This document shows, piece after piece, positions 1-9,128 of a DNA stretch of 64,000 bases. Source of the DNA: Paenibacillus radicis (ex Xue et al. 2023) (GTDB lineage: Bacteria; Bacillota; Bacilli; Paenibacillales; NBRC-103111); the NCBI RefSeq assembly GCF_024722015.1, contig NZ_JANQBD010000003.1, positions 248,001 through 312,000 on the forward strand, in the 5' to 3' direction. Position 1 is the first letter of the stretch. Every line of letters starts with the position of its first letter. Made by a program: the position numbers and the translations under genes. Below the pieces are notes generated by a model. The model did no database searches, was not told the DNA's origin, and worked only from the letters and a program-made list of their open reading frames with translations.

Positions 1-30
1 GTTCGAAGTCAAAATAGCAAGCAGTGTCAT

Positions 31-61
31 AAGGAGGAGAAGTATTTCGCTTCTCCTCCTT
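31..61. repeat. Perfect 12-bp inverted repeat (hairpin) near window edge
   Basis: The arms at 31-42 and 50-61 are perfectly complementary around a 7-nt loop. Neither strand shows a clear T-run beside the stem, so it is not a textbook intrinsic terminator. It lies beyond the spoIIIE terminator and may belong to the neighbouring gene outside the window. One arm contains AAGGAGG, so the fold could also hide a Shine-Dalgarno sequence; that is only a guess. Confidence 0.5.
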
Positions 62-114
62 GCAAGGCTAGTTTCACTCACGGCTATCCGCTGAAAACTT
101 ATCAAGTCTGATAT

Positions 115-150
115 TAAAAAAAGCATACCGTCGACTTCAGACGGCATGCT
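115..150 (-). terminator. Rho-independent terminator after spoIIIE
   Basis: Read on the minus strand, an 11-bp stem (arms 140-150 and 122-132, one G-T wobble) with a 7-nt loop is followed by a run of seven T. It starts 8 nt after the spoIIIE stop codon and is a typical intrinsic terminator that closes the tepA-ylzJ-spoIIIE unit. Confidence 0.88.
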
Positions 151-157
151 CCATATA

Positions 158-2677
158 TTAAGAACTCATTCTATCTTGATATTGTTCCAGTGAAACTAAC
201 ACCTCGCGCGGTTTACTTCCCTCATAAGGACCTACAATACCCTTCGCTTCCATCGAATCAATTAATCTGGCTGCTCTAGTGTAGCCTACACGCATACGAC
301 GTTGAAGCAGGGATACCGAAGCCTGCTTGGCTTCCAAAATAATTTGAACCGCTTGATCATACAATTCATCTTCAACTTGCTCTTGTACTTCAGGCTGCTC
401 TTCGATCTGCGGAACCATATCCTCAACATAGTTCGCCTGACCTTGCGTCCGCACAAAATTAACAACCGTTTCCACCTCGTTATCCGATAGAAAGGCTCCT
501 TGGACGCGTACGGGCTTAGATGCTCCCATAGGCAGATAAAGCATATCGCCACGCCCGAGCAGCTTTTCAGCTCCTACCATATCGAGAATAGTTCTGGAGT
601 CGACTTGTGAAGAAACCCCGAATGCAATTCTGGATGGAATGTTGGCTTTAATTACACCCGTGATAACATCTACGGATGGTCTTTGTGTGGCGATGATCAA
701 ATGAATTCCGGCAGCGCGTGCCATTTGGGCCAAGCGGCAAATCGCATCCTCAACATCGTTGGCCGCGACCATCATTAAATCGGCTAACTCATCTACAATA
801 ACAACGATGTAAGGAAGCGGAGCTCCTGTCTGAGTTTCCACAAGCATATTATTGTAGCCTTCGATGTTCCGCGTACCACTCTTCGAGAAGAGCTCGTAAC
901 GCTTTTCCATCTCAACAACAACCTTTTTTAACGCTAAAGAAGCTCTTCTAGGATCCGTTACAACAGGCGCAAGCAAATGCGGAATGCCATTGTAAACATT
1001 CAATTCAACCATCTTAGGGTCAATCATAAGAAACTTAACTTCATCGGGCTTAGCCTTGTACAAAATACTCGTAATAATCCCGTTTATACATACAGATTTT
1101 CCTGATCCAGTGGCACCTGCTACAAGCATATGCGGCATACGCGCCAAATTACCGACAATAGGCTGTCCAGAAATATCGCGGCCAAATGTGATAGACAGCT
1201 TGGAGCTGGACTCTTGAAAAGCTCCGCTTTCCATCACTTCACGCATAGTGACAATAGACACTTCCAAATTCGGTACTTCGATCCCAATTGCCGATTTTCC
1301 AGGGATTGGTGCCTCCATCCGAATGTCTTTAGCAGCCAGAGCAAGAGCGATATCATCCGTCAAACTGACGATTCGGCTAACTTTAACACCTACATCAGGC
1401 TGAATTTCATACCGCGTAACTGATGGGCCACGAACGACTTCCAACACTTTGGCTCTTACGCCGAAGCTTTCCAAGGTCGCTTCCAGCTTGCGAGCTACCG
1501 CTTTATAATCCAACGAATCAGCACCCTTGCCAAGATTCGGCTTGGATAGCAGATCAAATGAGGGAAGCTCATAAGGTAGAGCAACCGGTTTATTATTGAT
1601 CGTGAAATCCTCTACAGCGCCAGAATCATCATTGGAAGGCTCGGCATTTGCATCAGGAGCTGACTTTACAACATCCGAACCTTTGCTTTGCGTTGTTGAT
1701 ACCTCATGCTGAACATGCTCCTGAAAGTCACGTATAACCGGAATCAATGGCTCGGGTTCCACCTCTCGCTGGAATACCAATTGTTCTTCTACAGGAGGCT
1801 TAGCCATTGTTGGTACCTTTACTTCCTCTTCAATCTCGTCACTGCTTTTCACTGCTTCAATTTCACGATCAACAGATTGTTTGGGTTGAAGCAAGTCATA
1901 AAATAAAGAGCGCTTCTTGCCATCCTTCTTTATTTTACGCTCCGGTTTTAATGTTTCCTCATCAAATTCGCTCTCATCTGGAATATAAGGAACCATAGTT
2001 TTTTTCTTTATATTCGGTACAGCCGCTAGTTTCGTTCTTCTTTCTAGTATTTTACGTTTTATGTACTGAGCCAGCAATGAATCGGAAAACGACTGCTTCC
2101 CTTTTAGCTTCTCGATCAGATCCACAATAGATATACCTGTTAACAATATAAATCCGATGACTAGCAAGGTATATTGAATCAGCTTAGCCCCAATATTCGC
2201 GAATAAGGAATACAAGATCGCATATAAAGAAGCCCCAAGCATTCCCCCGCCTACTTCATTAGTAAGGATGGCTTGCCCTTTGTCCGTCGCTTTAAGCCCG
2301 TCTACCATACTGCTCCATGACTGACTCATTATCATGCCAGCTGTAAACTTGCCTTTCGGATAAAGCTGCTCAAACAAGCTAATATGGCTCATCATCAAGA
2401 GTGCTAAAAGCATTAGGAAAATTCCAGCTTTGCGGGATGTTTTCCATGTCGGCCATTGGCGCTTCACCATTACATACAGACCCACATAAATGAAAATGAG
2501 CGGGAAAATGAAATCCCAGGAACCTATCACAAAACGAAACAAATAAGTCAAGGCCCGGGCCACCGGTCCTTCCCTTGATAAAGCAATGATGGAAAGGGTC
2601 AGAATGACAATCCCATACAGTTCATACTTCAAATTGGTTCTAATTGCTGCTTTGGCTTTCTTTTTTGGTCTTGCCAC
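158..2677 (-). CDS. spoIIIE: DNA translocase SpoIIIE (FtsK/SpoIIIE family)
   Basis: Hexameric double-stranded DNA pump that moves the chromosome into the forespore and clears DNA from closing septa. About 839 aa. The N-terminal 200 residues hold four or more membrane segments. An acidic linker (about 240-370) follows, then the RecA-like motor with Walker A GATGSGKS near residues 521-528 and Walker B-like [13 protein letters not shown]-terminal winged-helix gamma domain (from about 770, with [20 protein letters not shown]) recognises polar DNA motifs. The start chosen is GTG at 2677 (MARPKKKAK...), preceded by GGGGGGTGAG; the frame stays open 7 codons upstream to a TTG without a good ribosome site. 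Membrane topology, length and position after tepA-ylzJ match B. subtilis SpoIIIE rather than SftA. A possible promoter lies directly upstream. Confidence 0.96.
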   Translation of the reverse strand: MARPKKKAKAAIRTNLKYELYGIVILTLSIIALSREGPVARALTYLFRFVIGSWDFIFPLIFIYVGLYVMVKRQWPTWKTSRKAGIFLMLLALLMMSHISLFEQLYPKGKFTAGMIMSQSWSSMVDGLKATDKGQAILTNEVGGGMLGASLYAILYSLFANIGAKLIQYTLLVIGFILLTGISIVDLIEKLKGKQSFSDSLLAQYIKRKILERRTKLAAVPNIKKKTMVPYIPDESEFDEETLKPERKIKKDGKKRSLFYDLLQPKQSVDREIEAVKSSDEIEEEVKVPTMAKPPVEEQLVFQREVEPEPLIPVIRDFQEHVQHEVSTTQSKGSDVVKSAPDANAEPSNDDSGAVEDFTINNKPVALPYELPSFDLLSKPNLGKGADSLDYKAVARKLEATLESFGVRAKVLEVVRGPSVTRYEIQPDVGVKVSRIVSLTDDIALALAAKDIRMEAPIPGKSAIGIEVPNLEVSIVTMREVMESGAFQESSSKLSITFGRDISGQPIVGNLARMPHMLVAGATGSGKSVCINGIITSILYKAKPDEVKFLMIDPKMVELNVYNGIPHLLAPVVTDPRRASLALKKVVVEMEKRYELFSKSGTRNIEGYNNMLVETQTGAPLPYIVVIVDELADLMMVAANDVEDAICRLAQMARAAGIHLIIATQRPSVDVITGVIKANIPSRIAFGVSSQVDSRTILDMVGAEKLLGRGDMLYLPMGASKPVRVQGAFLSDNEVETVVNFVRTQGQANYVEDMVPQIEEQPEVQEQVEDELYDQAVQIILEAKQASVSLLQRRMRVGYTRAARLIDSMEAKGIVGPYEGSKPREVLVSLEQYQDRMSS

Positions 2678-2699
2678 ACGGCTCACCCCCCAATTCAAA

Positions 2700-2728
2700 A
2701 TTATACCATACTTTGGGGATCAACTTAA
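2700..2728 (-). promoter_or_regulatory. Possible sigma-A promoter for spoIIIE
   Basis: On the minus strand a perfect TATAAT (2705-2700) is preceded by TG one base upstream (extended -10). A weak -35 TTAAGT (2728-2723) lies 17 nt away. The predicted transcript start is only about 16 nt before the GTG start codon, so the leader would be very short. Sequence match only. Confidence 0.5.
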
Positions 2729-2755
2729 CTAGGCTAAAAAAATCAGACCTTTGAA

Positions 2756-2977
2756 CTAGCTAACCGGCTGAAATTCAATTATACGCCCTGGGCTATATTG
2801 CGGATTTAAATAATCTTGCGGGTTACAGCTCGTAATTCGGACAATCGTTGCTTGAGTTGAGTTAAGAGGCTGAACCTGCATCATAATTCCATTCATTACT
2901 ATTTCGACACTGGTTACCTCCATCTCTTCTATTCCCTCCATAACGACTTCCATAGGCAGCACTGTATAGTGAATCAT
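2756..2977 (-). CDS. ylzJ: YlzJ-like small protein
   Basis: A 73-aa protein of unknown function, recognised mainly by position between tepA and spoIIIE, as in B. subtilis ylzJ, and by its N-terminal [15 protein letters not shown] stretch. Its ATG overlaps the tepA stop codon in an ATGA arrangement, so the two are probably translationally coupled. No membrane segment, signal peptide or catalytic motif is visible. The C-terminal half ([11 protein letters not shown]) looks like a short beta-rich domain. No function can be assigned. Confidence 0.8.
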   Translation of the reverse strand: MIHYTVLPMEVVMEGIEEMEVTSVEIVMNGIMMQVQPLNSTQATIVRITSCNPQDYLNPQYSPGRIIEFQPVS

Positions 2978-3717
2978 TGTACCATGCCTCCTGTTCCCGC
3001 ATTTCGTCTTACTTCAATCTGACGGTTTAATTCACGTATGGCATCGCCTACTCCACCGATTGCATTGATTAAGCCATATTTGACCGCATCAATGCCAATA
3101 ACTGTAGTCCCTATATCCCTTGTCAGTTCCCCTGTTTTGAACATTAACTCCTTGAGCTTTTCCTCTGTTACGCGTGAATGACTGGTGATGAAGCGAATGA
3201 CACGCTCCTGCATTTTATCCAAATACTCGAATGTTTGCGGCACGCCTATAACAAGCCCATTAAGACGGATAGGATGAATGGTCATCGTTGCCGTCTCGGC
3301 AATTATAGAATAATTAGAGGACACAGCAATTGGAACACCGATGGAATGCCCTCCCCCAAGTACAAGTGTAACGGTTGGTTTGGAAAGAGTCGCAATCATT
3401 TCAGCTATAGCTAAACCTGCTTCTACATCACCGCCAACCGTATTCAATATAATAAAGACCCCTTCAATTTTTGGGTTTTGCTCAACAGCCACAAGCTGTG
3501 GAATCAAATGCTCATATTTGGTTGTTTTGTTTTGTGGAGGCAGCACCAAATGCCCTTCCACCTGTCCAATTATCGTCATGCAAAATATGTTGGATTCCCC
3601 TGCTGGAGTAGCTGTTTGTCCCAGCTGCTGTATCGTGTCAACCACCGTGCTTCTTTTGTCATCGGGACCTGTTAATGGTTGGTTAGGTTGTGGATCCTGC
3701 TGTTTAATATCAGTCAT
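2974..3717 (-). CDS. tepA: Translocation-enhancing protein TepA (ClpP-fold protease)
   Basis: A 247-aa cytoplasmic serine protease of the ClpP/crotonase fold. In B. subtilis TepA is reported to assist protein export and to degrade small acid-soluble spore proteins at germination. After a disordered proline/glutamine-rich N-terminus (about 1-40) comes the ClpP core. The likely nucleophile Ser sits in GGGHSIGVP near residue 125, followed by an [11 protein letters not shown] segment carrying the candidate His, as in other TepA proteins. Start ATG follows a GGGGGAA-type ribosome site. The stop overlaps ylzJ. It differs from housekeeping ClpP in its longer N-terminus and GHSIG motif. Confidence 0.93.
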   Translation of the reverse strand: MTDIKQQDPQPNQPLTGPDDKRSTVVDTIQQLGQTATPAGESNIFCMTIIGQVEGHLVLPPQNKTTKYEHLIPQLVAVEQNPKIEGVFIILNTVGGDVEAGLAIAEMIATLSKPTVTLVLGGGHSIGVPIAVSSNYSIIAETATMTIHPIRLNGLVIGVPQTFEYLDKMQERVIRFITSHSRVTEEKLKELMFKTGELTRDIGTTVIGIDAVKYGLINAIGGVGDAIRELNRQIEVRRNAGTGGMVQ

Positions 3718-3783
3718 TATAAATTCCCCCTGTTCATCCGTTTTTTCATCTCCCCTAGTATGGTTTTATCGTGCAAAATTATA

Positions 3784-3828
3784 CAAAAAAACCACCTTAT
3801 CAGCGACTAAAACGCCTAAAGGTGGTTC
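3784..3828 (-). terminator. Rho-independent terminator after RNase J gene
   Basis: On the minus strand AACCACCTT (arm 3819-3827) pairs with AAGGTGGTT (arm 3789-3798) across a 20-nt loop, followed by a run of T. It lies about 75 nt after the RNase J stop and separates that gene from tepA-ylzJ-spoIIIE. Confidence 0.8.
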
Positions 3829-3901
3829 CTTTTATCGGAATCAATGGTTAATAACATTAGCTATTTATTAAGGTTTCAAGCTTTCGACTGGTGGTTTTGG
3901 A

Positions 3902-5578
3902 TCATACTTCCATAATGATAGGAAGGATCATAGGTCTTCTTCTGGTTTGTTCATATAAAAATCGTCCAAGTGCATCTTTCACATGAGTTTTTAATGAAGC
4001 CCACTCATTTACATTCTCACTCATCAAACGATTCAGAGTGTTGGTTACAATACGGTTAGCTTCATCCAGCAAGCCTTCGGATTCTCTTACATATACAAAA
4101 CCTCTGGAAATAATATCAGGCCCGGATAAAATAGCACCGTTTTGTTTGCTTAAGGTAACCACAACAACTAGTATGCCATCCTGAGACAGCAGCTTGCGGT
4201 CCCGAAGTACAATATTGCCTACATCCCCAACGCCCAAACCATCAATTAAGATATTACCCGCAGTTACCTTCGAGCCTTTACGAGCAACGCCATCCAGAAC
4301 TTCCACGGTATCGCCATTATCGACAATAAAAATATTCTCTTTTGCGATCCCAACGGATTCTGCTAGCTGTCCGTGCTGGCGAAGCATCCTGTACTCACCA
4401 TGAATCGGAATGAAATATTTAGGCTTCATTAAATTCAACATAAGCTTGAGCTCTTCTTGACTTCCGTGTCCGGATACATGCACGCCTGTAATCGATCCAG
4501 GACCGTAAATTACGTGTGCTCCGATTCTCATCAATTCATCAACGGTTCTGCCGACATAACGTTCATTACCAGGAATAGGCGTAGCTGCAATAATAACTGT
4601 ATCCCCCGGTAAAATATCAACCTTGCGATGTGTAGATCTTGCCATACGGGTCAAAGCCGACATAGGCTCGCCTTGACTTCCTGTGGATAAAATAGCAACA
4701 CGGTCTGCGGCCATTTTATTCACTTCCTCAGGCTCGATCAGCATACCGTCTGGAATACGTAAATATCCAAGCTCGCTTGCAATAGATACAACATTAACCA
4801 TGCTGCGACCTATGACAACAAGCTTTCTACGAGTTGTTTCCGCTGCGTCAATAACCTGTTGAATACGATGGATATTGGAGGCAAAAGTAGCAATAATAAC
4901 ACGCTGCTTCGCTTTCCGGAACACTTCCTCAATCTCCGTGCCAACGCTTCTCTCAGAGCCTGTATAACCTGGACGCTCTGCATTCGTACTGTCAGATAAC
5001 AAAGCGAGTACACCCTTGCTGCCGATTGCAGCCATACGGTGTATATCTGCATATTGTTCATTTACAGGGGTCTGGTCGAATTTGAAGTCACCTGTATGGA
5101 CCACATTACCTTCAGGAGTTTCCAAACATACACCAACCGAATCAGGAATACTGTGATTAGTTTTAAAGAAAGTAGCCGTCATGCAACCAAGCGGCAATTC
5201 CGTCTCTGAGGAAATCAAGATCCGTTTCGTCTCTCCCAGCAGATTGGCTTCCTTAAGCTTCGTCTCAATCAATCCTAGTGTAAGCTTGGTACCGTATACA
5301 GGAACGTTGAGGAATTTCAATACATACGGAAGTCCACCGATGTGATCCTCATGTCCGTGAGTAATAATAATTCCTCTAACTTTGTCCCGATTTTCTGTTA
5401 GGTAAGTGATATCAGGGATAACAATGTCAATTCCGAGCATGTCCTCTTCAGGAAACTTAAGACCACAATCAATAACAACAATATCGTTAGCATATTGCAC
5501 GACATACATATTTTTTCCGATTTCACCCACGCCGCCCAGGGCAAAAATCGAAAGCTTATCTATATTTTTCTTAGACAA
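3902..5578 (-). CDS. rnjB: Ribonuclease J (metallo-beta-lactamase/beta-CASP)
   Basis: A 558-aa RNase of the metallo-beta-lactamase/beta-CASP family, acting in mRNA decay and RNA maturation as an endonuclease and 5'-3' exonuclease. The zinc-binding motif HGHEDH lies at residues 74-79, with a further metal ligand region around HTGDFKFD near 165. The beta-CASP insert occupies the middle, and the C-terminal arm has HVSGHGSQEEL and IPIHGEYRMLRQH motifs. The start is TTG, 10 nt after AGGAGG. It is monocistronic here, with its own promoter (5666-5695) and terminator. The position upstream of tepA matches B. subtilis rnjB rather than rnjA, so J2 is the better label, though sequence alone from this window does not exclude J1. 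Confidence 0.93.
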   Translation of the reverse strand: MSKKNIDKLSIFALGGVGEIGKNMYVVQYANDIVVIDCGLKFPEEDMLGIDIVIPDITYLTENRDKVRGIIITHGHEDHIGGLPYVLKFLNVPVYGTKLTLGLIETKLKEANLLGETKRILISSETELPLGCMTATFFKTNHSIPDSVGVCLETPEGNVVHTGDFKFDQTPVNEQYADIHRMAAIGSKGVLALLSDSTNAERPGYTGSERSVGTEIEEVFRKAKQRVIIATFASNIHRIQQVIDAAETTRRKLVVIGRSMVNVVSIASELGYLRIPDGMLIEPEEVNKMAADRVAILSTGSQGEPMSALTRMARSTHRKVDILPGDTVIIAATPIPGNERYVGRTVDELMRIGAHVIYGPGSITGVHVSGHGSQEELKLMLNLMKPKYFIPIHGEYRMLRQHGQLAESVGIAKENIFIVDNGDTVEVLDGVARKGSKVTAGNILIDGLGVGDVGNIVLRDRKLLSQDGILVVVVTLSKQNGAILSGPDIISRGFVYVRESEGLLDEANRIVTNTLNRLMSENVNEWASLKTHVKDALGRFLYEQTRRRPMILPIIMEV

Positions 5579-5665
5579 TTTAGAAATACCTCCTATTTAA
5601 ATTTGACGACGAATTTTTATATGAACCATTAACCAAATCCAAAACCGCACCAGTCACTTGCCACC

Positions 5666-5695
5666 ATTATACCCGATCAAAAACTACAATTACAA
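5666..5695 (-). promoter_or_regulatory. Sigma-A promoter for rnjB
   Basis: Minus-strand TTGTAA (5695-5690), an 18-nt spacer and TATAAT (5671-5666). The hexamers match 4/6 and 6/6 of the vegetative consensus. It lies about 90 nt upstream of the TTG start codon of the RNase J gene and downstream of the dapA terminator, which is where a separate promoter is expected. Confidence 0.72.
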
Positions 5696-5721
5696 GTAGT
5701 CACTTCTACCGTTATTGTCCC

Positions 5722-5761
5722 TAAAAAAATAAAACCGATGCTTATAGAACGCACCGATTTT
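5722..5761 (-). terminator. Rho-independent terminator after dapA
   Basis: On the minus strand an 11-bp stem (arms 5751-5761 and 5731-5741, two G-T wobbles) with a 9-nt loop is followed by a T-run at 5729-5723. It begins 9 nt after the dapA stop codon and closes the dipicolinate/lysine gene block. Confidence 0.88.
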
Positions 5762-5769
5762 GAGTAAAC

Positions 5770-6645
5770 TCATTCAAACAAGGATGCTATGAATAGTCCT
5801 TCTTCTTCGGTAACATTCATTAATGGCAATCGTAATCCGCCTACTTGCATCCCCTTCACATTCAGGGCATGTTTAACTGCTGTAGGATTAGGAACGCGAT
5901 GAGGACATTCAAACAATCCTTTAAAAATAGGATGGAGTTTAGCATGAATTTGCGCCGCTTCGCGAACATTCCCTTGTAAGTAACAGTTTATCATATTTTT
6001 CATATCTTTTCCAATCACATGACTGGCGACACTCACAATGCCATAAGCCCCGATAGATAAAACAGGCAATGTCATATTATCTTCACCGCTGTATACCCGG
6101 AAGCCTTCAGCAGCTCCATTCACAATTTGTGTCAACTGATCAAGATCAGCGCAATCTTTAGTTGCCACAATGTTAGGTATGTGTGACAGACGAATCGTTG
6201 TATCTACATTAATGTTTATCCCCGTACGACCAGGTACATTATACAAAATACAAGGGATGGTGACGGCTTCGGCTACCGCTTTATAATGCTGGTATAAACC
6301 TTCTTGAGAAGGGCGGTTATAATAAGGAGCTACAAGCAAAAGAGCATCCACGCCTAGCTTCTCGGCTTCCCTGGATAAATGGATGGAATGGGCTGTGTCA
6401 TTACTTCCGGTTCCCGCAATAATTTTGCAGCGCCCGTTGGCATGCTTTACAGCAAATGCGAACAACTGAAGCTTTTCTTCCTCCGTAAGTGTTGGAGATT
6501 CCCCTGTTGTTCCACAAATTACCAAGCTGTCGTTGGCCTGTTCCTCAATTAAATAATCTATCAGCTTTCCTGTTTGATCCCAATCAATTTGTAAATTGGC
6601 ATCAAAAGGCGTCACCATTGCCGCAATCAGTCTTCCGAAATCCAC
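5770..6645 (-). CDS. dapA: 4-hydroxy-tetrahydrodipicolinate synthase
   Basis: Condenses pyruvate with aspartate semialdehyde, the first committed step toward diaminopimelate, lysine and, in the mother cell, dipicolinate. It is 291 aa, a full-length TIM barrel of the DapA/NAL family. The pyruvate-binding GTTGESPTL motif is near residue 45, the catalytic Tyr is in YNVPGRT near 135, and the Schiff-base Lys is in VATKDC near 163. Start GTG lies 8 nt after GGAGG. It follows dapG closely (35 nt) and is the last gene of the spoVFA-spoVFB-asd-dapG-dapA block, as in B. subtilis. Confidence 0.97.
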   Translation of the reverse strand: MDFGRLIAAMVTPFDANLQIDWDQTGKLIDYLIEEQANDSLVICGTTGESPTLTEEEKLQLFAFAVKHANGRCKIIAGTGSNDTAHSIHLSREAEKLGVDALLLVAPYYNRPSQEGLYQHYKAVAEAVTIPCILYNVPGRTGININVDTTIRLSHIPNIVATKDCADLDQLTQIVNGAAEGFRVYSGEDNMTLPVLSIGAYGIVSVASHVIGKDMKNMINCYLQGNVREAAQIHAKLHPIFKGLFECPHRVPNPTAVKHALNVKGMQVGGLRLPLMNVTEEEGLFIASLFE

Positions 6646-6680
6646 GACAAACTCCTCCTACTCTTTTATCAATAATTTAC

Positions 6681-7898
6681 TTATCGGTATAATTGAAATT
6701 TCTTGTGCAGTGCGCGGACCGCATCAGCCATATCCTGCCCTTGAACAAGAACCCAAATCGTTGTATTAGAATCCGCAGATTGCAAAATCTGTATATCTTT
6801 CTCCGTCAACGCTTCGACAATATGCGCCATAATGCCGGGGACACCGTTCATTCCACCGCCAATAATAGAAACCTTGGCGCAATGCGAAGCGATACTCGGT
6901 TTATATCCAAGCTCAGTTAAAATGTTTACAGCGTTCTTGGCCTCGTGATCAAAAACCGTGTAAACTACTCCCGCAGGATTTACATTAATAAAATCAATAC
7001 TAATATGATGTTGAGCCATCGCTTTAAAAACTTTCAGCTGCAGGTCGTATATGCCTTCTCCTGCGCTCACTTGAATTTGAGTAATATGCTCAAAACTGGC
7101 TATTCCTGTAACGCTTCGATCCTGAATCCTGTCCTTTTCACCCGGGATTGCTTCCGCAACGGTCACTAGAGTGCCAGGGTCCTTACTAAAGGTTGAGCGG
7201 ACACGAATAGGAATCATAGCATTCATCGCGACCTCAACAGCCCTAGGATGTATCACCTTGGCTCCGTGATGAGCCATATTACATATTTCCATATACGTCA
7301 CTATGGGCAAACGTCTAGCATCTTCCACAATGCGAGGATCCGCCGTCAAAATGCCGTTTACATCAGTAAAAATATCAACAATTTCTGCCTTTAGAGCAGC
7401 ACCTAACGCTGTAGCTGAAGTATCACTGCCACCTCTGCCTAAAGTCGTAAAGTCATTGCCTTTAGTCTGGCCTTGAAATCCCGCAACAATGACTACTTTT
7501 CCTTGATCTAGCAGATCCAAGATCCGCTGCGGTTGAATAGAAACAATTTGGGCGTTTCCAAAATCGTCATTGGTCGTTATACCCGCCTGCGCTCCGTTTA
7601 ATACGGTTGCAGTAATGCCCTGCGCATTAAGTAAGCTGCATAGCGTCGCAGCAGAAATCAGTTCCCCGCAGCAAAGCAGCATATCTTTCTCTCTGGCAGG
7701 CAATTGATTGCCATTCTTGCTTATCATATCAAGCAATGTATCTGTTGCATAGGGCTCGCCTCTTCTCCCCATAGCCGATACTACGACAACTAGCTTGTAG
7801 TTTAGTGCTAATGCGTCTTGGATGTGTTCTATGACATGTGCTCTTGCTTCGACAGTGGAAAGGGACGTGCCTCCGAATTTCTGTACCAGAATTTTCAT
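6681..7898 (-). CDS. dapG: Aspartate kinase I (DapG type)
   Basis: Phosphorylates aspartate, feeding the asd and dapA steps. 405 aa, with an N-terminal amino-acid kinase domain opening KFGGTS at residues 7-12 and two C-terminal ACT domains (from about 265, with VTGIASFEHITQIQVSAGE, and from about 345). This compact single-chain form is the diaminopimelate-sensitive isozyme type in B. subtilis. Placement inside the dipicolinate block supports a role in sporulation and cell-wall supply. A 158-nt gap with a terminator and three hairpins separates it from asd, so its expression may be tuned apart from the upstream genes. Confidence 0.95.
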   Translation of the reverse strand: MKILVQKFGGTSLSTVEARAHVIEHIQDALALNYKLVVVVSAMGRRGEPYATDTLLDMISKNGNQLPAREKDMLLCCGELISAATLCSLLNAQGITATVLNGAQAGITTNDDFGNAQIVSIQPQRILDLLDQGKVVIVAGFQGQTKGNDFTTLGRGGSDTSATALGAALKAEIVDIFTDVNGILTADPRIVEDARRLPIVTYMEICNMAHHGAKVIHPRAVEVAMNAMIPIRVRSTFSKDPGTLVTVAEAIPGEKDRIQDRSVTGIASFEHITQIQVSAGEGIYDLQLKVFKAMAQHHISIDFINVNPAGVVYTVFDHEAKNAVNILTELGYKPSIASHCAKVSIIGGGMNGVPGIMAHIVEALTEKDIQILQSADSNTTIWVLVQGQDMADAVRALHKKFQLYR

Positions 7899-8011
7899 GA
7901 GGGTCCCTCCTCAGGGCTTTCGTAGAAAGCCTTCTTCGTAAGCGCAATCTCGAGCATCCATAGGATGCTTGCTGCATAAGCATATACTTGGCTTTCGTAA
8001 GCGTATGCTTC
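7899..8011 (-). promoter_or_regulatory. Structured leader of dapG with three hairpins
   Basis: Reading the minus strand between the asd terminator and the dapG ribosome site there are three stem-loops in a row. AAGCATA pairs with TATGCTT across 19 nt. AGCATCC pairs with GGATGCT across 3 nt. GGCTTTC pairs with GAAAGCC across 3 nt, just before GAGGAGG. The short phrase GCTTACGAA occurs twice. It is too short for a lysine riboswitch and has none of its conserved blocks. It may be a regulatory leader or a degraded repeat. Confidence 0.45.
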
Positions 8012-8054
8012 AAAAAACACAAGCCAGGCTTCCCTACTCAGGAAGCCCACTTGT
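8012..8054 (-). terminator. Rho-independent terminator between asd and dapG
   Basis: Minus-strand stem of ACAAG/CTTGT (outer) and GGCTTCC/GGAAGCC (inner) with a 6-9 nt apical loop, followed by six T at 8017-8012. It starts right after the asd stop codon. It may end the spoVF-asd transcript or let only part of it read into dapG-dapA. Confidence 0.8.
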
Positions 8055-8056
8055 AA

Positions 8057-9097
8057 TTACTTCTGTTCAATGGCGATATATTCCGCTATTTGTACAGCGT
8101 TCCAAGCTGCGCCTTTTAACAAATTATCCGAAACAATCCACATGTTAAGAGCTTTAGGATTACTTAGATCCCGGCGTACCCGCCCTACAAATGTTTCCAA
8201 TTTGCCGGCAGCATCAGTAGCCAGCGGATATTGTTGTTCTGCAGGATTATCCTGAAGGATAATACCAGGGGCATCTGCTAACAGCTGCTTTACTTCTTCA
8301 ACATCGAAATCCTGTTTCAATTCAACATAAACCGACTCCGAGTGACCGTAAATAACAGGTATGCGAACGCAAGTAGCCGTTACTTCCAATGAATCATCGC
8401 CCATGATTTTTTTAGTTTCATTGATCATTTTGATTTCTTCATAAGTGAAGCCATTGTCAGTAAACTTATCGATTTGAGGGATCGCATTAAACGCTATTTG
8501 ATGTTTAACTGGAAGAGCTCCAACCGGCAAAATTTGTGGTTCAACCGGGTTGCCTTCTAAAATTTCACGAGATTGGCGAAGCATTTCATCAATAGCACGC
8601 GCTCCCGCACCGGAAACTGCCTGGTATGTGGAAACGATAATGCGTGAAATCCCGTAACGATCATATAAAGGCTTTAAAGCTGCGACCATTTGAATCGTGG
8701 AGCAATTCGGATTTGCAATAACTCCCTTATGCTCGTTTATTTTATCAATATTAACCTCAGGAACGACAAGTGGAGTTTCCGGATCCATCCGGTATGCACT
8801 CGTATTATCGATACATACAGCACCATGTTTGATAGCGTGAGGAATTAATTCCAAACTTACGCTACCTCCAGCACTGAACAATGCTATATCAATACCTTTG
8901 AAGCTATCAGGAGCTGCCGCTTCCAGAGTTATCTCTTGTCCTTTAAACTGCAGTTTACTTCCAGCGGAACGCTCGGAAGATAAAAGCTTCAATTCATTAA
9001 TGGGGAAATTGCGTTCCTCTAACAAACGTAAGATTTGTTCTCCTACAGCACCTGTTGCTCCAACAACAGCAACATTGAATAATTTTTGATTCGACAT
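8057..9097 (-). CDS. asd: Aspartate-semialdehyde dehydrogenase
   Basis: NADPH-dependent reduction of aspartyl phosphate to aspartate semialdehyde, the branch point for lysine, threonine, methionine and dipicolinate. 346 aa, usual length. The N-terminal Rossmann motif is GATGAVGEQIL (about 14-24). The active-site Cys is in NPNCSTIQM near residue 132. A C-terminal catalytic half carries the substrate-binding VTATCVRIPVIYGHSE, which contains the family's active-site His (near 250). It follows spoVFB by 31 nt, as in B. subtilis, linking dipicolinate synthase to its precursor pathway. Confidence 0.97.
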   Translation of the reverse strand: MSNQKLFNVAVVGATGAVGEQILRLLEERNFPINELKLLSSERSAGSKLQFKGQEITLEAAAPDSFKGIDIALFSAGGSVSLELIPHAIKHGAVCIDNTSAYRMDPETPLVVPEVNIDKINEHKGVIANPNCSTIQMVAALKPLYDRYGISRIIVSTYQAVSGAGARAIDEMLRQSREILEGNPVEPQILPVGALPVKHQIAFNAIPQIDKFTDNGFTYEEIKMINETKKIMGDDSLEVTATCVRIPVIYGHSESVYVELKQDFDVEEVKQLLADAPGIILQDNPAEQQYPLATDAAGKLETFVGRVRRDLSNPKALNMWIVSDNLLKGAAWNAVQIAEYIAIEQK

Positions 9098-9128
9098 CTG
9101 TTCGTCTCTCCCCTATGCGAAGTAATCA

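Noticed and set aside
3341..3871. 176-aa Cys-rich plus-strand open frame opposite tepA
   Set aside because: Antisense of the ClpP core; it ends across the rnjB terminator. No independent coding evidence.
7899..8056. Lysine riboswitch for dapG
   Set aside because: Too short, and the characteristic conserved junction sequences are not seen; only simple hairpins and a terminator are present.
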